The notes: a model not told the origin generated them from the sequence alone. Shown: positions 1 through 7,582, numbered from the stretch's first letter. The stretch: DNA of 43,644 bases from Corynebacterium sp. HMSC036D02 (GCF_001836165.1 NZ_KV827674.1:1-43644), one strand, 5' to 3'. A program made the numbers and translations.

Positions 1-91
1 CGGAAAACAACACGTTTTGTCGTTTAGGCCTGCACCGACCACCAAAGCGGCCTTCGCCCTAGAGCACCCGCGGGCGCCCTCCGAGCACGAC

Positions 92-130
92 GAAACCCCT
101 CTCCGGCTTAACGGAAAGGGGTTTCATTTT
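92..130 (+). terminator. Host intrinsic terminator left of the prophage
   Basis: A 9-bp perfect stem (92-100 with 117-125) continues inward through TCCG/CGGA with a 6-nt loop and is followed by ATTTT. It lies just before attL, so it is host DNA. An open frame reading in from the window edge stops at 25-27 (last residues RKTTRFVV) and may be the end of the gene it serves; too little is visible to identify that gene. Nothing else is seen in 28-91. Confidence 0.8.
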
Positions 131-180
131 GTGCGGCCTGAGGGGATCGAACCCCCGACCTACTGGGTGTAAACCAGTTG
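131..180. repeat. attL: left copy of the 50-bp attachment core
   Basis: These 50 bases are identical to 39918-39967. The match breaks at once on both sides (130 T versus 39917 G; 181 G versus 39968 C). The repeat equals the 3' half of tRNA-Val, from the anticodon arm to the discriminator base, on the minus strand. To its left is host DNA with a terminator and to its right phage DNA, so this is the attL junction, carrying a tRNA half left behind by integration. Confidence 0.95.
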
Positions 181-256
181 GGGCACTTCCACGCCACCCC
201 CTTCTACTAGCGTTTATGCTGGTGGGAGGGGGTTTCTGCGTTTTCGTCTATACAGT

Positions 257-315
257 CGTTTGCAGCCGTTTACAGCGGTTTACGGTGGCGCATGTCGTGG
301 GATTGTCGTGGGATT
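257..315. repeat. Candidate integrase arm-type sites next to attL
   Basis: Two repeat sets are seen. CGTTTGCAGC, CGTTTACAGC and GGTTTACGGT begin at 257, 267 and 277, exactly 10 bp apart. TGTCGTGGGATT begins at 293 and again at 304. The second motif recurs on the other side of the core, at the end of the integrase gene (39841-39872). Tyrosine integrases usually bind arm sites flanking the core, so these are probably the arm and accessory-factor sites of attP. No gene is seen in 181-450. Confidence 0.6.
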
Positions 316-380
316 TTGGGGCCTCGACGGTATTGGTGTCACCACCCCTAAAATGTGACCACTAACACACGTCAACCCGC

Positions 381-408
381 TTGACTTGTAAACCGTAGTG
401 ACTATACT
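381..408 (+). promoter_or_regulatory. Strong sigma-70-type promoter of the accessory operon
   Basis: TTGACT (381-386), a 16-bp spacer and TATACT (403-408) match the -35/-10 consensus closely. The expected start near 415 leaves a leader of about 35 nt before the gene at 451, whose ribosome site AAAGGA lies at a normal distance. No repressor-like palindrome is seen over it, so this operon may be expressed in the lysogen. Confidence 0.75.
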
Positions 409-450
409 TAGGGGTGTAAGGCAGAGAGCACAAAGAAAAGGACAAGAACA

Positions 451-633
451 ATGACCACCTACACCACCTGGAACGAAGCAGTACAGCGCGAAATCATCGA
501 ACCACTCGGCGAGTACGCCAACGAGCACGACGTGGACACTATCGCCGACGCCCTCATCAAGACCGAAGGCGAAGGTTTCTACCTCGACGAGGATGCCGAC
601 TTCTGGGGCATCGTCGAAGCCAACGCCCTCTAA
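451..633 (+). CDS. Small acidic protein of unknown function
   Basis: Sixty residues, acidic, no membrane segment or signal peptide, not recognised. It starts at ATG after an AAAGGA ribosome site and is the first gene of the rightward operon driven from 381-408. Its C-terminus (GEGFYL followed by acidic and aromatic residues) recalls the end (GQGFYLETL) of the small protein at 34598-34822. Both genes are followed directly by a 47-nt tRNA-like element. The position next to attL, opposite in strand to the late genes, is typical of accessory cargo ('moron') genes. Function unknown. Confidence 0.75.
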   Translation: MTTYTTWNEAVQREIIEPLGEYANEHDVDTIADALIKTEGEGFYLDEDADFWGIVEANAL

Positions 634-640
634 CCCAGCA

Positions 641-687
641 GCCCGGACGGTCACCATGCGGGGGTTCGACTCCCCCGCCGGGCACCA
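641..687 (+). ncRNA. 47-nt tRNA-like minihelix with encoded CCA
   Basis: The sequence folds as the top half of a tRNA: acceptor strand 641-647 pairs with 677-683 (six pairs, one A/G mismatch), T-stem 660-664/672-676 (GGGGG/CCCCC) closes a canonical TTCGACT loop, then discriminator A (684) and CCA (685-687). Only 12 nt join acceptor and T-arm, so there is no D or anticodon arm, and no alternative 5' acceptor strand is visible in the preceding coding sequence. It could be a minimal RNase P/Z substrate in the mRNA, or the 3' remnant of a tRNA-Leu-like gene (GCCCGG acceptor) from an earlier recombination. Confidence 0.55.
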
Positions 688-720
688 AGAAACACCAACC
701 ACAACCAGAAAGGAACCGCC

Positions 721-1113
721 ATGACCACCATCAACAATCTGGCTGAAACTCTCCACTACATGCTCGACATGGACACCGACGCAGCTGAGGACGCGCTACG
801 CACCTACATCACCCAACTCGAAGAGCTAGAGGAGCGTGACATTGACGAGGACGAGCTCAGAGACGATGACGCTGACTTCCTCATCGGTGCCGTGAAGTCC
901 GCCCGCAACGCCGGCGACCTAGGACAGCGCCAGCTCGCCACCCTCGAAGAAGCTGCCGCCGACTATCAGGACGCCGCCGACACCGCTGACGCCCTACGTA
1001 GTGAGCGTGACAAAGCAATCCGTGCTGCTATTGCTGCTGGGGCTAGCCAGGCCAGCGTGGCCCGCGCCGCCGGGGTGTCCAAGCAGGCCATCAGCAAAAT
1101 GGTGCAGCGCTAA
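721..1113 (+). CDS. Helix-turn-helix protein with acidic N-terminus
   Basis: The 130-residue protein has an acidic, helical N-terminal two thirds and a C-terminal helix-turn-helix (about residues 104-128: AAGASQASVARAAGVS, then KQAISKMVQ) of the resolvase/homeodomain-like type. It probably binds DNA; target unknown. The ribosome site AAAGGA lies before the ATG. Its stop codon overlaps the next start by one base (TAATG), so it is probably translationally coupled to the zinc-finger gene. A regulator of the accessory operon is possible but not shown. Confidence 0.75.
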   Translation: MTTINNLAETLHYMLDMDTDAAEDALRTYITQLEELEERDIDEDELRDDDADFLIGAVKSARNAGDLGQRQLATLEEAAADYQDAADTADALRSERDKAIRAAIAAGASQASVARAAGVSKQAISKMVQR

Positions 1114-1802
1114 TGAACGTCGGGGACAAAGACGGGCATGGCCGGTACGGCATCATCGACGGAGATGATGAGCGCATCCTGTGCCACGAGTGTGGGCGTA
1201 TGTACAAGTCCCTCGCGGCGCATGTGGCCATTACCCATGAGGTGACCGCTGACGAGTACAGGGAGAAGCACGGCATCCCCCAAAAGATTCCCTTGGTGTC
1301 GCCGGAGGTCAGCGCTAAGCAGTCGAAGAAGGCGAAAGCCCGCGTGGGGTCTGAGGGGTGGAAGAAGTTTGAGGCGAAGCGTGACCCCACTGCCGCGTCC
1401 CACGCCCGCGACGAGTCTGCTTTCAAGCGCCGGGGCGTGGACATCGAGGTCCATGCGCAGCGTGCACGGCAGAATATCAAGGGGGCGAAGAAGAGGATTC
1501 GACCCTGTGTGGTGTGTGGGCGTCCCCCGATGAAGACACGGATGGTGGTGCCTACATGTAGTGAGCTGTGCGCCAGGATTAACACCTATCGGTCACACAA
1601 AGGTGGGGAGCGGTCGGCACGATGGTGGCGTATGTGGGAGGAGGGTGAATCCTGGTCTGCGATTAGCCGGATGAATGGGTGCTCGCATACTAATGTGCGG
1701 TGGACTGTGCGCCGTTGGCAGGAGCACATGTCTGATGTGCGTGAGCTGGTGCAGCGCTCCCCTGGTGTGGAGCTGCAAGCGTGGGAGCGGGATAACCTAT
1801 AA
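1113..1802 (+). CDS. MucR/Ros-like zinc-finger DNA-binding protein
   Basis: 229 residues. Residues 21-56 match the MucR/Ros pattern: C24-x2-C27, then H37 and H42, followed by a tract like the usual VTADEYREKHGIP linker. A second cysteine cluster (C132, C135, C149, C153) suggests another structural zinc site. Residues 178-202 look like a helix-turn-helix (WSAISRMNGCSHTNVRWTV). MucR/Ros proteins are regulators best known from alphaproteobacteria, with relatives in actinophages. Last gene of the rightward operon, ending at a convergent terminator. The target is not visible; it might act on host or phage genes. Confidence 0.75.
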   Translation: MNVGDKDGHGRYGIIDGDDERILCHECGRMYKSLAAHVAITHEVTADEYREKHGIPQKIPLVSPEVSAKQSKKAKARVGSEGWKKFEAKRDPTAASHARDESAFKRRGVDIEVHAQRARQNIKGAKKRIRPCVVCGRPPMKTRMVVPTCSELCARINTYRSHKGGERSARWWRMWEEGESWSAISRMNGCSHTNVRWTVRRWQEHMSDVRELVQRSPGVELQAWERDNL

Positions 1803-1816
1803 AACGCAGAAAAGGA

Positions 1817-1842
1817 CCCCCACCCCGCTGTGGGGTGAGGGG
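1817..1842. terminator. Terminator between convergent operons
   Basis: CACCCC/GGGGTG (1821-1826 with 1832-1837) extended by CCCC/GGGG (1817-1820 with 1839-1842), with one bulged A. It lies between the end of the rightward operon (1802) and the end of the leftward late operon (1867). The minus-strand side continues as a T-rich tract (TCCTTTTCTG), so it probably serves mainly the leftward transcript. Confidence 0.6.
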
Positions 1843-1866
1843 CAAAATTCAAAGACTTTCACAAGT

Positions 1867-2289
1867 CTAGTTGGTGTCGGGGTAGGTGCTTATCTTCCAC
1901 TCCGGGTACGTCATCATCGGCGGCGGTGGCAAAGTAATGTCCTTCTCCACGGCCCAGAATTGGAGCTTGCGCCAGTAGGCAGCTACATAGAGCTGATACT
2001 CGTGGTGGCTTTTGTCCTTGGCGCGTAGCTCCCCCACTTCCTCATCCAGGTTCTGAATCGTCTCTTCCATCCGGTCGAGGCGGCGCGCAACGCTGGCCTC
2101 ATCGGCGGCGATCGCTGCCTGCTTGTGGCGGGCAAGTGCCTTGCCGGCTGCACCTATGATGCCGCCGTAGTTCTCCGCCGCCTTTGAGAACAGGCCGCTC
2201 ACGAAGGCGAGGATGATAGCGATGGAGAGGAAGAACCCGAGCGGATTCTTGGAACCGGATAGGAACGTGAGGATTTCGTCAATCTGCAC
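1867..2289 (-). CDS. Membrane protein with C-terminal coiled coil, lysis region
   Basis: I chose the GTG at 2289 because AGGAG lies six bases upstream; this gives 140 aa and a short overlap with the preceding gene. One hydrophobic segment (about residues 14-34, NPLGFFLSIAIILAFVSGLF) is followed by a charged heptad-rich helix (RRLDRMEETIQNLDEEVGELRA) and a proline-rich tail. Last gene of the leftward late operon, after the endolysin and two other membrane proteins. It may be a holin partner, antiholin or spanin-like factor; the family is not recognised. Confidence 0.7.
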   Translation of the reverse strand: MQIDEILTFLSGSKNPLGFFLSIAIILAFVSGLFSKAAENYGGIIGAAGKALARHKQAAIAADEASVARRLDRMEETIQNLDEEVGELRAKDKSHHEYQLYVAAYWRKLQFWAVEKDITLPPPPMMTYPEWKISTYPDTN

Positions 2290-2689
2290 TATGCTCCTTC
2301 CGGTTTTTCGCGACTGCCATGCGTACGGTGAGCGCCCAAGCAATGACTCCCCAGATGAACGCGGCACTGAGGTACAGGGTGAGATACCGCCAGTCATCTA
2401 TCGCGTCGTCCGCATACACATTGTCCACCACCATGAGGGCGAAGGCGATGTAGATAGCTGCCGACAGCATCGCCCCTGAGCGGACGATGTTATCCCTGCG
2501 CGTCACCAAACCTGCGGTGATGACCAGGGCGGCGAGGACACACGCCAATCCCCAGGCAAAGGCAGGGCCAATGCTGTCTATCTCGAAGACGCCGGTGCCG
2601 GGCCTGCTGTCTCCAAAAAGGTAATCCAGGCCGCGTGATGCCTCTTGGAACGCGAGCGCGGCGATAATCAGCTTAAGGGTGCGCGTCAT
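2279..2689 (-). CDS. Multi-pass membrane protein, holin-like candidate
   Basis: 136 residues with at least three clear hydrophobic segments (AFAWGLACVLAALVITAGL, GAMLSAAIYIAFALMVV, LTLYLSAAFIWGVIAWALTV) and a basic C-terminus. The small size, several membrane passes and location two genes after the endolysin suit a holin or holin-associated role. I recognise no specific family. It overlaps the next gene by 11 nt, suggesting coupled translation. Confidence 0.7.
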   Translation of the reverse strand: MTRTLKLIIAALAFQEASRGLDYLFGDSRPGTGVFEIDSIGPAFAWGLACVLAALVITAGLVTRRDNIVRSGAMLSAAIYIAFALMVVDNVYADDAIDDWRYLTLYLSAAFIWGVIAWALTVRMAVAKNRKEHSAD

Positions 2690-2693
2690 GGCG

Positions 2694-3053
2694 TCACTCC
2701 GCCGCTGTGGTTGGCCCGGTGTACACCGGCAGCGTGGGCGGGGCGTCCTCGGCTTCTGCGGCCTGGGCTTGCTCCGCCAACCGGCCCGCCATGCTTGGGG
2801 TCACACCGTCTACCGTCAGGGCGTTCAGAAGCGTGGTGAGTATGAAGCCGACACCACCGGCGACGAAGATAAACCACTCCGGGGAGTCGGACAGCACGAC
2901 GGGGAGGATACCTGCCAACCACGCCAGGGCTTGCAGCACCAGCATGATGGTCGCCTTGCGCCGCAGCCACCATGGCTGGGCCACAAGCTCCGCAGCCACC
3001 GCGCCAGCCACATACTCGCCCACCTCGGTGAGCATCGGGGACGGTCGTGTCAT
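2694..3053 (-). CDS. Probable holin
   Basis: 119 residues with two hydrophobic segments (about 35-55, ATIMLVLQALAWLAGILPVVL; and 60-77, WFIFVAGGVGFILTTLL) joined by a short turn, plus an alanine- and acid-rich C-terminal tail. The start overlaps the end of the endolysin gene by four bases (ATGA), the usual lysin-holin coupling. Size, two-helix topology and position make this the best holin candidate of the three membrane proteins here. It would make membrane lesions that time lysis. Confidence 0.75.
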   Translation of the reverse strand: MTRPSPMLTEVGEYVAGAVAAELVAQPWWLRRKATIMLVLQALAWLAGILPVVLSDSPEWFIFVAGGVGFILTTLLNALTVDGVTPSMAGRLAEQAQAAEAEDAPPTLPVYTGPTTAAE

Positions 3054-3364
3054 CGCTTGCCTCCTAGGAGCTGGTCGAGCTTGCGCTCAATACGGACAAG
3101 AATCTGGATCATGAGGGCCAGCGCGTCAACGGGGGTAATCCCCTTGCCCTTCTCGTTTACTCCTAGGTGCTTCCAGCCGGGGTACGAGGCCTCAATATCT
3201 ACGGTGCCGTCCTCGCGGACAATCTTGTCGCGCCCGCCGGTCAGCTGCTGCCGAATATCCTTCACATCCGAGCCAATAGGGTCGGTGATACGGATATCGA
3301 CGTAGCGCTTGGTCTCCTCAGTTTTGCGGTCGATGTGGTCGAGGATTCTTTGTATGTCGGCCAT
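3050..3364 (-). CDS. Candidate internal start: C-terminal endolysin subunit
   Basis: Within the endolysin frame the ATG at 3362-3364 (residue 378) is preceded by AGGAG seven bases upstream, a full ribosome site in the middle of a gene. Starting here would give a 104-aa protein (MADIQRILDHIDRKTEE onward) made of the helical C-terminal domain without either lytic domain. Several phage endolysins are known to make such a truncated partner that assembles with the full protein. Alternatively, the tract marks an older separate gene now fused in frame. Confidence 0.5.
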   Translation of the reverse strand: MADIQRILDHIDRKTEETKRYVDIRITDPIGSDVKDIRQQLTGGRDKIVREDGTVDIEASYPGWKHLGVNEKGKGITPVDALALMIQILVRIERKLDQLLGGKR

Positions 3365-4495
3365 GCTTAGCTCCTGCTCTTGTTTTCCTGTGAATAGTGC
3401 TTCCAGCTCTGCCCGCGTGCCCCGGTAGGCGTTGATGTCCACCGCATGACCGGCCACAAGGGCGTTGCTGCCGAACTGCCAGAGCGCGGGCTTCTGGTTA
3501 CCCAGCGGGTAGTCCCATTGGCGGTGGTGGTCGCCTGGGTAAATCTCACGGGGCTTGCCCCTCGGGTTGGCGCCGTAGGCTGCGACCCAGAACGCGCCGA
3601 ACTCGTGGCTGTCCGGCTCACTCGGGCTAATGCGCCCCTCCCAGTAGGGCACATAGGAATACACGCCGATAACGCGCACGCCCCGGCGCTCAAACTCAGC
3701 CTTGCACTGGCGGATGTGGTCAACATGAAGGCCCGCGTTGGTCTCCACATCAATCCACATCGGGCGCTTCGCATCGCCCATGACCTCCAGGGAGGCCTGC
3801 ACCTGCTGCTGAATCGTCGTACCCTCCGACGGGTTACGGAGGTAGTGATACGCGGCGGTGAGCATGCCAGCGCCCTCCGCATCCTCAAGGTGCGACCGGT
3901 AACAACGATCCTTATACGTGCCGTCCGTGGTGCGGATGATTGCGAACTCGAGACCTTCGAGATTCGCCTGCGCCAGGCTCATGCCGTTCTGATGCTCAGA
4001 TACATCCACGCCGAAGATGGTGCCGCCCTGCTTCCCCACAGGACGAGCCACCGCCCCGCCGGGCTGCGCCTCCCCCGGCTGCGCGGCGTTAGCAAGGTAG
4101 GGCGCTGGGTCTTGGTGAGCGCCACCTAGGCGACCTGGCGACCCCCACACCTCGAAATGCAGGTGCGGGCCAGTGGACTCGCCCTCGTTGCCCACCACGC
4201 CAATCTGCTGGCCTGCGCGTACACGGTCACCGGCCTTAACCAGAATGCCGTCGTGCTTGACGTGCCCGTAGATGAAATCCTTGCCGACGCTGTCTTGGCA
4301 GTCGAGCCATATCCACGAGCCGAAGCCGGATACGTTGTAGCGCTCCCGGCCCTCCACCACGGCACCATCTGCTGCCGCGTAAATCGGCGTGCCAATCGGT
4401 GCCGCGAAATCCAGTCCCGCGTGGAACGTGCCCCACCTCGGGCCGTAGCCGCTAGATACCTGATAGGTGCCCTGCTTCATCGGGTGAGTAGCCAT
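3050..4495 (-). CDS. Bifunctional endolysin: M23 peptidase + GH25 muramidase
   Basis: 481 residues with two lytic domains. Residues 14-135 form an M23 zinc endopeptidase with H25-x3-D29 and H111-x-H113 ligands. Residues 160-345 form a GH25 lysozyme with the D164-V-S-E-H-Q motif and the WIDVE tract (D249, E251). The first should cut cross-links or stem peptides, the second MurNAc-GlcNAc bonds. The C-terminal 104 residues are helical and charged and could bind the wall or oligomerise. No signal peptide is seen, so export would need the holin. First gene of the lysis block, separated from the tail genes by a hairpin terminator. ATG 381 nt upstream of no other candidate; the ribosome site is GGAGGGC-like. 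Confidence 0.93.
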   Translation of the reverse strand: MATHPMKQGTYQVSSGYGPRWGTFHAGLDFAAPIGTPIYAAADGAVVEGRERYNVSGFGSWIWLDCQDSVGKDFIYGHVKHDGILVKAGDRVRAGQQIGVVGNEGESTGPHLHFEVWGSPGRLGGAHQDPAPYLANAAQPGEAQPGGAVARPVGKQGGTIFGVDVSEHQNGMSLAQANLEGLEFAIIRTTDGTYKDRCYRSHLEDAEGAGMLTAAYHYLRNPSEGTTIQQQVQASLEVMGDAKRPMWIDVETNAGLHVDHIRQCKAEFERRGVRVIGVYSYVPYWEGRISPSEPDSHEFGAFWVAAYGANPRGKPREIYPGDHHRQWDYPLGNQKPALWQFGSNALVAGHAVDINAYRGTRAELEALFTGKQEQELSMADIQRILDHIDRKTEETKRYVDIRITDPIGSDVKDIRQQLTGGRDKIVREDGTVDIEASYPGWKHLGVNEKGKGITPVDALALMIQILVRIERKLDQLLGGKR

Positions 4496-4522
4496 ATTTC
4501 GCCCTCCTTTTGAACATGATTA

Positions 4523-4554
4523 AAGCCCCGTGGCCTTGGCGGTCAACGGGGCTT
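4523..4554. terminator. Hairpin between tail and lysis genes
   Basis: A perfect 9-bp stem, AAGCCCCGT with ACGGGGCTT, around a 14-nt loop, in the 65-bp gap between the deacetylase tail gene and the endolysin. The minus-strand side has only a short U stretch (CTTTAATC), so it may terminate leftward transcription partially and set the ratio of tail to lysis transcripts. A TTATTTTT run follows on the plus side. Confidence 0.65.
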
Positions 4555-4560
4555 AGTGTG

Positions 4561-6387
4561 TTATTTTTCTGCGATTGCAAGTTGCGGCAATGTGAGAACT
4601 TTTAACTTTCCGGCGTCTCGTAGCTCGGCTACGAGGTCGAGGAAATCTATGTAGTCCTGCTTGGTGGCGTAGATGTCAGACGATTCTGGTAGGGCGTAGG
4701 GGTGGATAAAGCTAATGTGCTTTAGGCCCTGGTCGGCTGTTTGCTGTACGTAGTCGCGGACTTGGGCTACGGTGTCTTTTTTCTCGATGATGGTGCGCTG
4801 CACACCTACTGGTAGCTCCTGCATGGGGTACAGGTAATCGTCGCCTACGTAGCCGGTGATGACGGGGTAAGTTTGCTGGAGTAGTCGGCCTGCGAGCGTG
4901 CCGGTGTAGTCGGCGGCGCTCTGCCCTGTTCCGAAGCCACCGTAGTTCCCATCGGAGAGGGAGTAGCCGGGCTGCACCCAACAATCCACCTTAGTGTCCA
5001 GCTTGGTTTCGAGTACCTGCTTGGAGACGACGATTTGGCGGTAAATGTCCGTCGTGGTTTTCGCGCCCATATGGTCACCGGAGTGGCCCGCGATTACCAG
5101 ACCGTCTTTCACCCAGGATTTGATTTCGTCGTTGGTGGCGCGGTGGCGAGAGTCGCCCTTATCGTCCAGGTGGACTTCTGGGCATAGGGCCATCGTGCCC
5201 ACCAAGTTACGCTTTTTCAGCTCCGGCCACACCCACTCGCGGAAAGCTGTAGTTCCGTGGTCAAACACCAACGCGAGCGCACCAGCATCGCCTACGTTGA
5301 CGGGGCCAACCCTGCGCTTCAAGTCACCCACCAGGGCGGCATGGTCAGACTCATAGGAGGCAGTGGGGTCGTGGGTGGTGAGCATGGCTTCGATAGCCGC
5401 TTCCGCACCAGCCAGCTGGTAATTGCTCCCCTCCCCGGCATCTGCACCGTGCAAGTGCTCCCACGCTGCCTTATCCAGAACCTTGTTGTAAATAGAGATG
5501 CGCCAATGATGAGTAGGATTCACACCCGTCCACCAGTCCACACGCTGATATGCGCTCGTGCCGAGCCATTCCATCTCTAGGTAGCCCATGCCAGCCCACG
5601 GCAAGCCCAGCGCCTTAGCTACATCTTCCGTCGTGACTGGGTAGCGGCCCGGCGGCAAATCCACAACCCTATCCGCAGTAGTCAGCGGCATTTTGTGCCA
5701 CGTATCTGACTGCCAACCACGGAAATTACCGTTATAGGATGACGCCGAATAGCAGATACGCCCATACGTGGAGTCCTGATACTCCCACCAGAAACGACCA
5801 GACAAACGACCATTCGGCCCATCCAAATAATCCACCACAAGCACACCAGCAGAATTTCCTGGCAGCCCCATCGACGACGCCACAGAAGCAGACATAAGCC
5901 CATACCGGCCCGGCGAAAGAGACAGAATATCCGTCTTTGCGGAAATCATCCCCTTATCCCACACAGACTCCGCAGCAGAAGCACGAGAAGCAGCATCCGC
6001 ATACATCTTCGCCTGCTGAACCAAGTCCTGGAGCTCCTGCTCGGTGGCGCCACCCATCGCATCAATGAGCTCCTTAATGATGGCGTACACGCCACCCGAG
6101 CTAGACGCATTCGCCCACGCCTCGATGAAAAGTTTCATTCCTTCGGCGGCGACGAACGGAATAGAGTCAGACCAGCCAGGGCCTTCAACATATAGCCAGC
6201 CTTTGCCGGCCACAGTAGTGACCGTGAAATCGCCGGACGTGCTAACTGCTACTTTTTGCGGCTGGCTAGTGGTCAGTGCCCCTTCATCACCTGCACGAAT
6301 AACAGGTGACTTTACGTACACCGAAGTGACATCCTCCACCGGTCGAGTGGTAATGTCGGTGAGTTTGCCTTTCAGCTTCACTGCCAT
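4561..6387 (-). CDS. Tail fibre/receptor-binding protein with CE4-type deacetylase domain
   Basis: 608 residues. Residues 1-110 look like a tail-attachment module. Two similar segments (LSPGRYGLMSASVASSMGLP and LPPGRYPVTTEDVAKALGLP, each leading into a W-rich stretch) resemble pyocin-knob modules of tail fibres. From about 365 the protein looks like a NodB/CE4 polysaccharide deacetylase: VFDHG (D376, H377) in place of motif 1 TFDDG, and HSGDH (H435, H439) matching motif 2. CE4 enzymes remove acetyl groups from cell-wall glycans using a metal. The catalytic Asp is kept, but one metal-binding Asp is His, so activity is not certain. It is the last tail gene, usual for receptor-binding proteins. 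Confidence 0.8.
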   Translation of the reverse strand: MAVKLKGKLTDITTRPVEDVTSVYVKSPVIRAGDEGALTTSQPQKVAVSTSGDFTVTTVAGKGWLYVEGPGWSDSIPFVAAEGMKLFIEAWANASSSGGVYAIIKELIDAMGGATEQELQDLVQQAKMYADAASRASAAESVWDKGMISAKTDILSLSPGRYGLMSASVASSMGLPGNSAGVLVVDYLDGPNGRLSGRFWWEYQDSTYGRICYSASSYNGNFRGWQSDTWHKMPLTTADRVVDLPPGRYPVTTEDVAKALGLPWAGMGYLEMEWLGTSAYQRVDWWTGVNPTHHWRISIYNKVLDKAAWEHLHGADAGEGSNYQLAGAEAAIEAMLTTHDPTASYESDHAALVGDLKRRVGPVNVGDAGALALVFDHGTTAFREWVWPELKKRNLVGTMALCPEVHLDDKGDSRHRATNDEIKSWVKDGLVIAGHSGDHMGAKTTTDIYRQIVVSKQVLETKLDTKVDCWVQPGYSLSDGNYGGFGTGQSAADYTGTLAGRLLQQTYPVITGYVGDDYLYPMQELPVGVQRTIIEKKDTVAQVRDYVQQTADQGLKHISFIHPYALPESSDIYATKQDYIDFLDLVAELRDAGKLKVLTLPQLAIAEK

Positions 6388-6412
6388 TGATTTCTCCTTT
6401 GTAGGGGGCGTA

Positions 6413-6997
6413 CTAGTATAGCTTGGTCACGATGAGGGTGGCGTTTCCGGTTCCGTCATAGACCTGGGAGGAACCAAGAATCACCCCATCCCACCCGGCA
6501 GGAGCTCGGTCTTTCAGTGCCCCGTTCTCGTAGATGACAACTTGGCCTTTAAGCACTTCGATTCGCCAACGCCCCTCCGGAATGATGAGCGAGCTGGATC
6601 CGATGGTGAGCCATGGCGGGCACGTGGTTTTATTCCACGGCGCCCATGAACCCGTCTTCTCCCCAGATGTGAGGACAGCGCTGTTTGATTGCTTCTTAGC
6701 TGTCTCATCGACGTAGCGTTTAGTAGCGGCGTCCCCATCAGCAGCGGGGTCGGCGGTTTGTATCCTGCCCTGGGCATCTTTGGTGACAGTGTTCCGCTTC
6801 TCAAGGGCAGTCACTCGCTTGGCAAGCTCAGCAGTTCCTTTGTTCGCGGAATCTGCTTGCGCTGAAATCTCCACGATGGCTTGCCCTGCTTGCTCGCCGG
6901 TGTGCCGTGAGTCTTCTACAAGACCGTTAGCGATGTGGGAGCCGTCGATGCGGTATTTGCCCTCAGTCGGGCTTCCAGACTTTGGCCTAATACCCAT
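6413..6997 (-). CDS. Minor tail protein, fibre-like
   Basis: 194 residues. A short coiled-coil region (about 35-75, with DSANKGTAELAKRVTALEK) is followed by the fibre-type motif DPAADGDAATKRYVDE and a beta-rich C-terminus. The DAATKRYVD motif is common near trimeric fibre stalks. It lies between the baseplate-type proteins and the deacetylase fibre and overlaps the upstream gene by 11 nt, so it is probably a connector or short fibre. Specific family not recognised. Confidence 0.75.
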   Translation of the reverse strand: MGIRPKSGSPTEGKYRIDGSHIANGLVEDSRHTGEQAGQAIVEISAQADSANKGTAELAKRVTALEKRNTVTKDAQGRIQTADPAADGDAATKRYVDETAKKQSNSAVLTSGEKTGSWAPWNKTTCPPWLTIGSSSLIIPEGRWRIEVLKGQVVIYENGALKDRAPAGWDGVILGSSQVYDGTGNATLIVTKLY

Positions 6998-7580
6998 TGT
7001 CTAGCTCCTCCATCGCCTTCAAGCGCTCTAGACGCATCGCCTCAGCAGCGAGCTGGGAAAGCTCAAGGGCGGTAAGGTCAGCCAGAGTCTTAGGCGCGGG
7101 GGTCGATGACTCAGCCCGCGCACGCTGCTGCCCTATGGGTATCCACGCCACCTGCTCACCCGGTGTGCCAGACCCGCCGAGCGGGTCAAGCTTCACCGCC
7201 GGGCCAAGCGTGAGGGTCACGTCATACAAGCCAGGGCGGGAGAACACTCCGACGAGTTTGCCGGTGTGGCGCTCCAGCCGGATACCAGGCGGGAGGGCGC
7301 CCTCCACGATGCGCACACCACGCCTATCAGCACCAGGAACCACCATGTCCATGATGTCCCCAACGTTGGCGCGGGTGCGGTCACTATCGGTATCGAAATC
7401 CACCGCCCAGCTAAGGGTGATGGTATCCGGCTCCCCCACCTCGAAGCGAGCACCAAGCTCATCGAAGATGTGGCGTGCGGCCCGTGTTTCGTAGCCTTCT
7501 GGAACGATGCCGAGGAACAATCCAGCGTACGGGTGCTCCGACTCTGGTACCTCTGTGGGCACAATGTAGCGGTAATCCAT
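6987..7580 (-). CDS. Minor tail protein with Ig-like segment
   Basis: 197 residues. The middle part carries GALPPGIRLERHTGKLVGVF and SRPGLYDVTLTL, the pattern of putative Ig (He_PIG) domains. The C-terminal 45 residues are a leucine/alanine-rich helix (DLTALELSQLAAEAMRLERLKAMEEL). Ig-like domains on phage tails are thought to add weak binding to the cell surface. It lies two bases after the large Gp37-like tail gene in the same operon. Likely role: baseplate or fibre connector. Confidence 0.75.
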   Translation of the reverse strand: MDYRYIVPTEVPESEHPYAGLFLGIVPEGYETRAARHIFDELGARFEVGEPDTITLSWAVDFDTDSDRTRANVGDIMDMVVPGADRRGVRIVEGALPPGIRLERHTGKLVGVFSRPGLYDVTLTLGPAVKLDPLGGSGTPGEQVAWIPIGQQRARAESSTPAPKTLADLTALELSQLAAEAMRLERLKAMEELDNGY

Positions 7581-7582
7581 GA

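Noticed and set aside
129..365. 78-residue ORF across attL
   Set aside because: It reads through the tRNA half and the arm repeats with no ribosome site; not coding.
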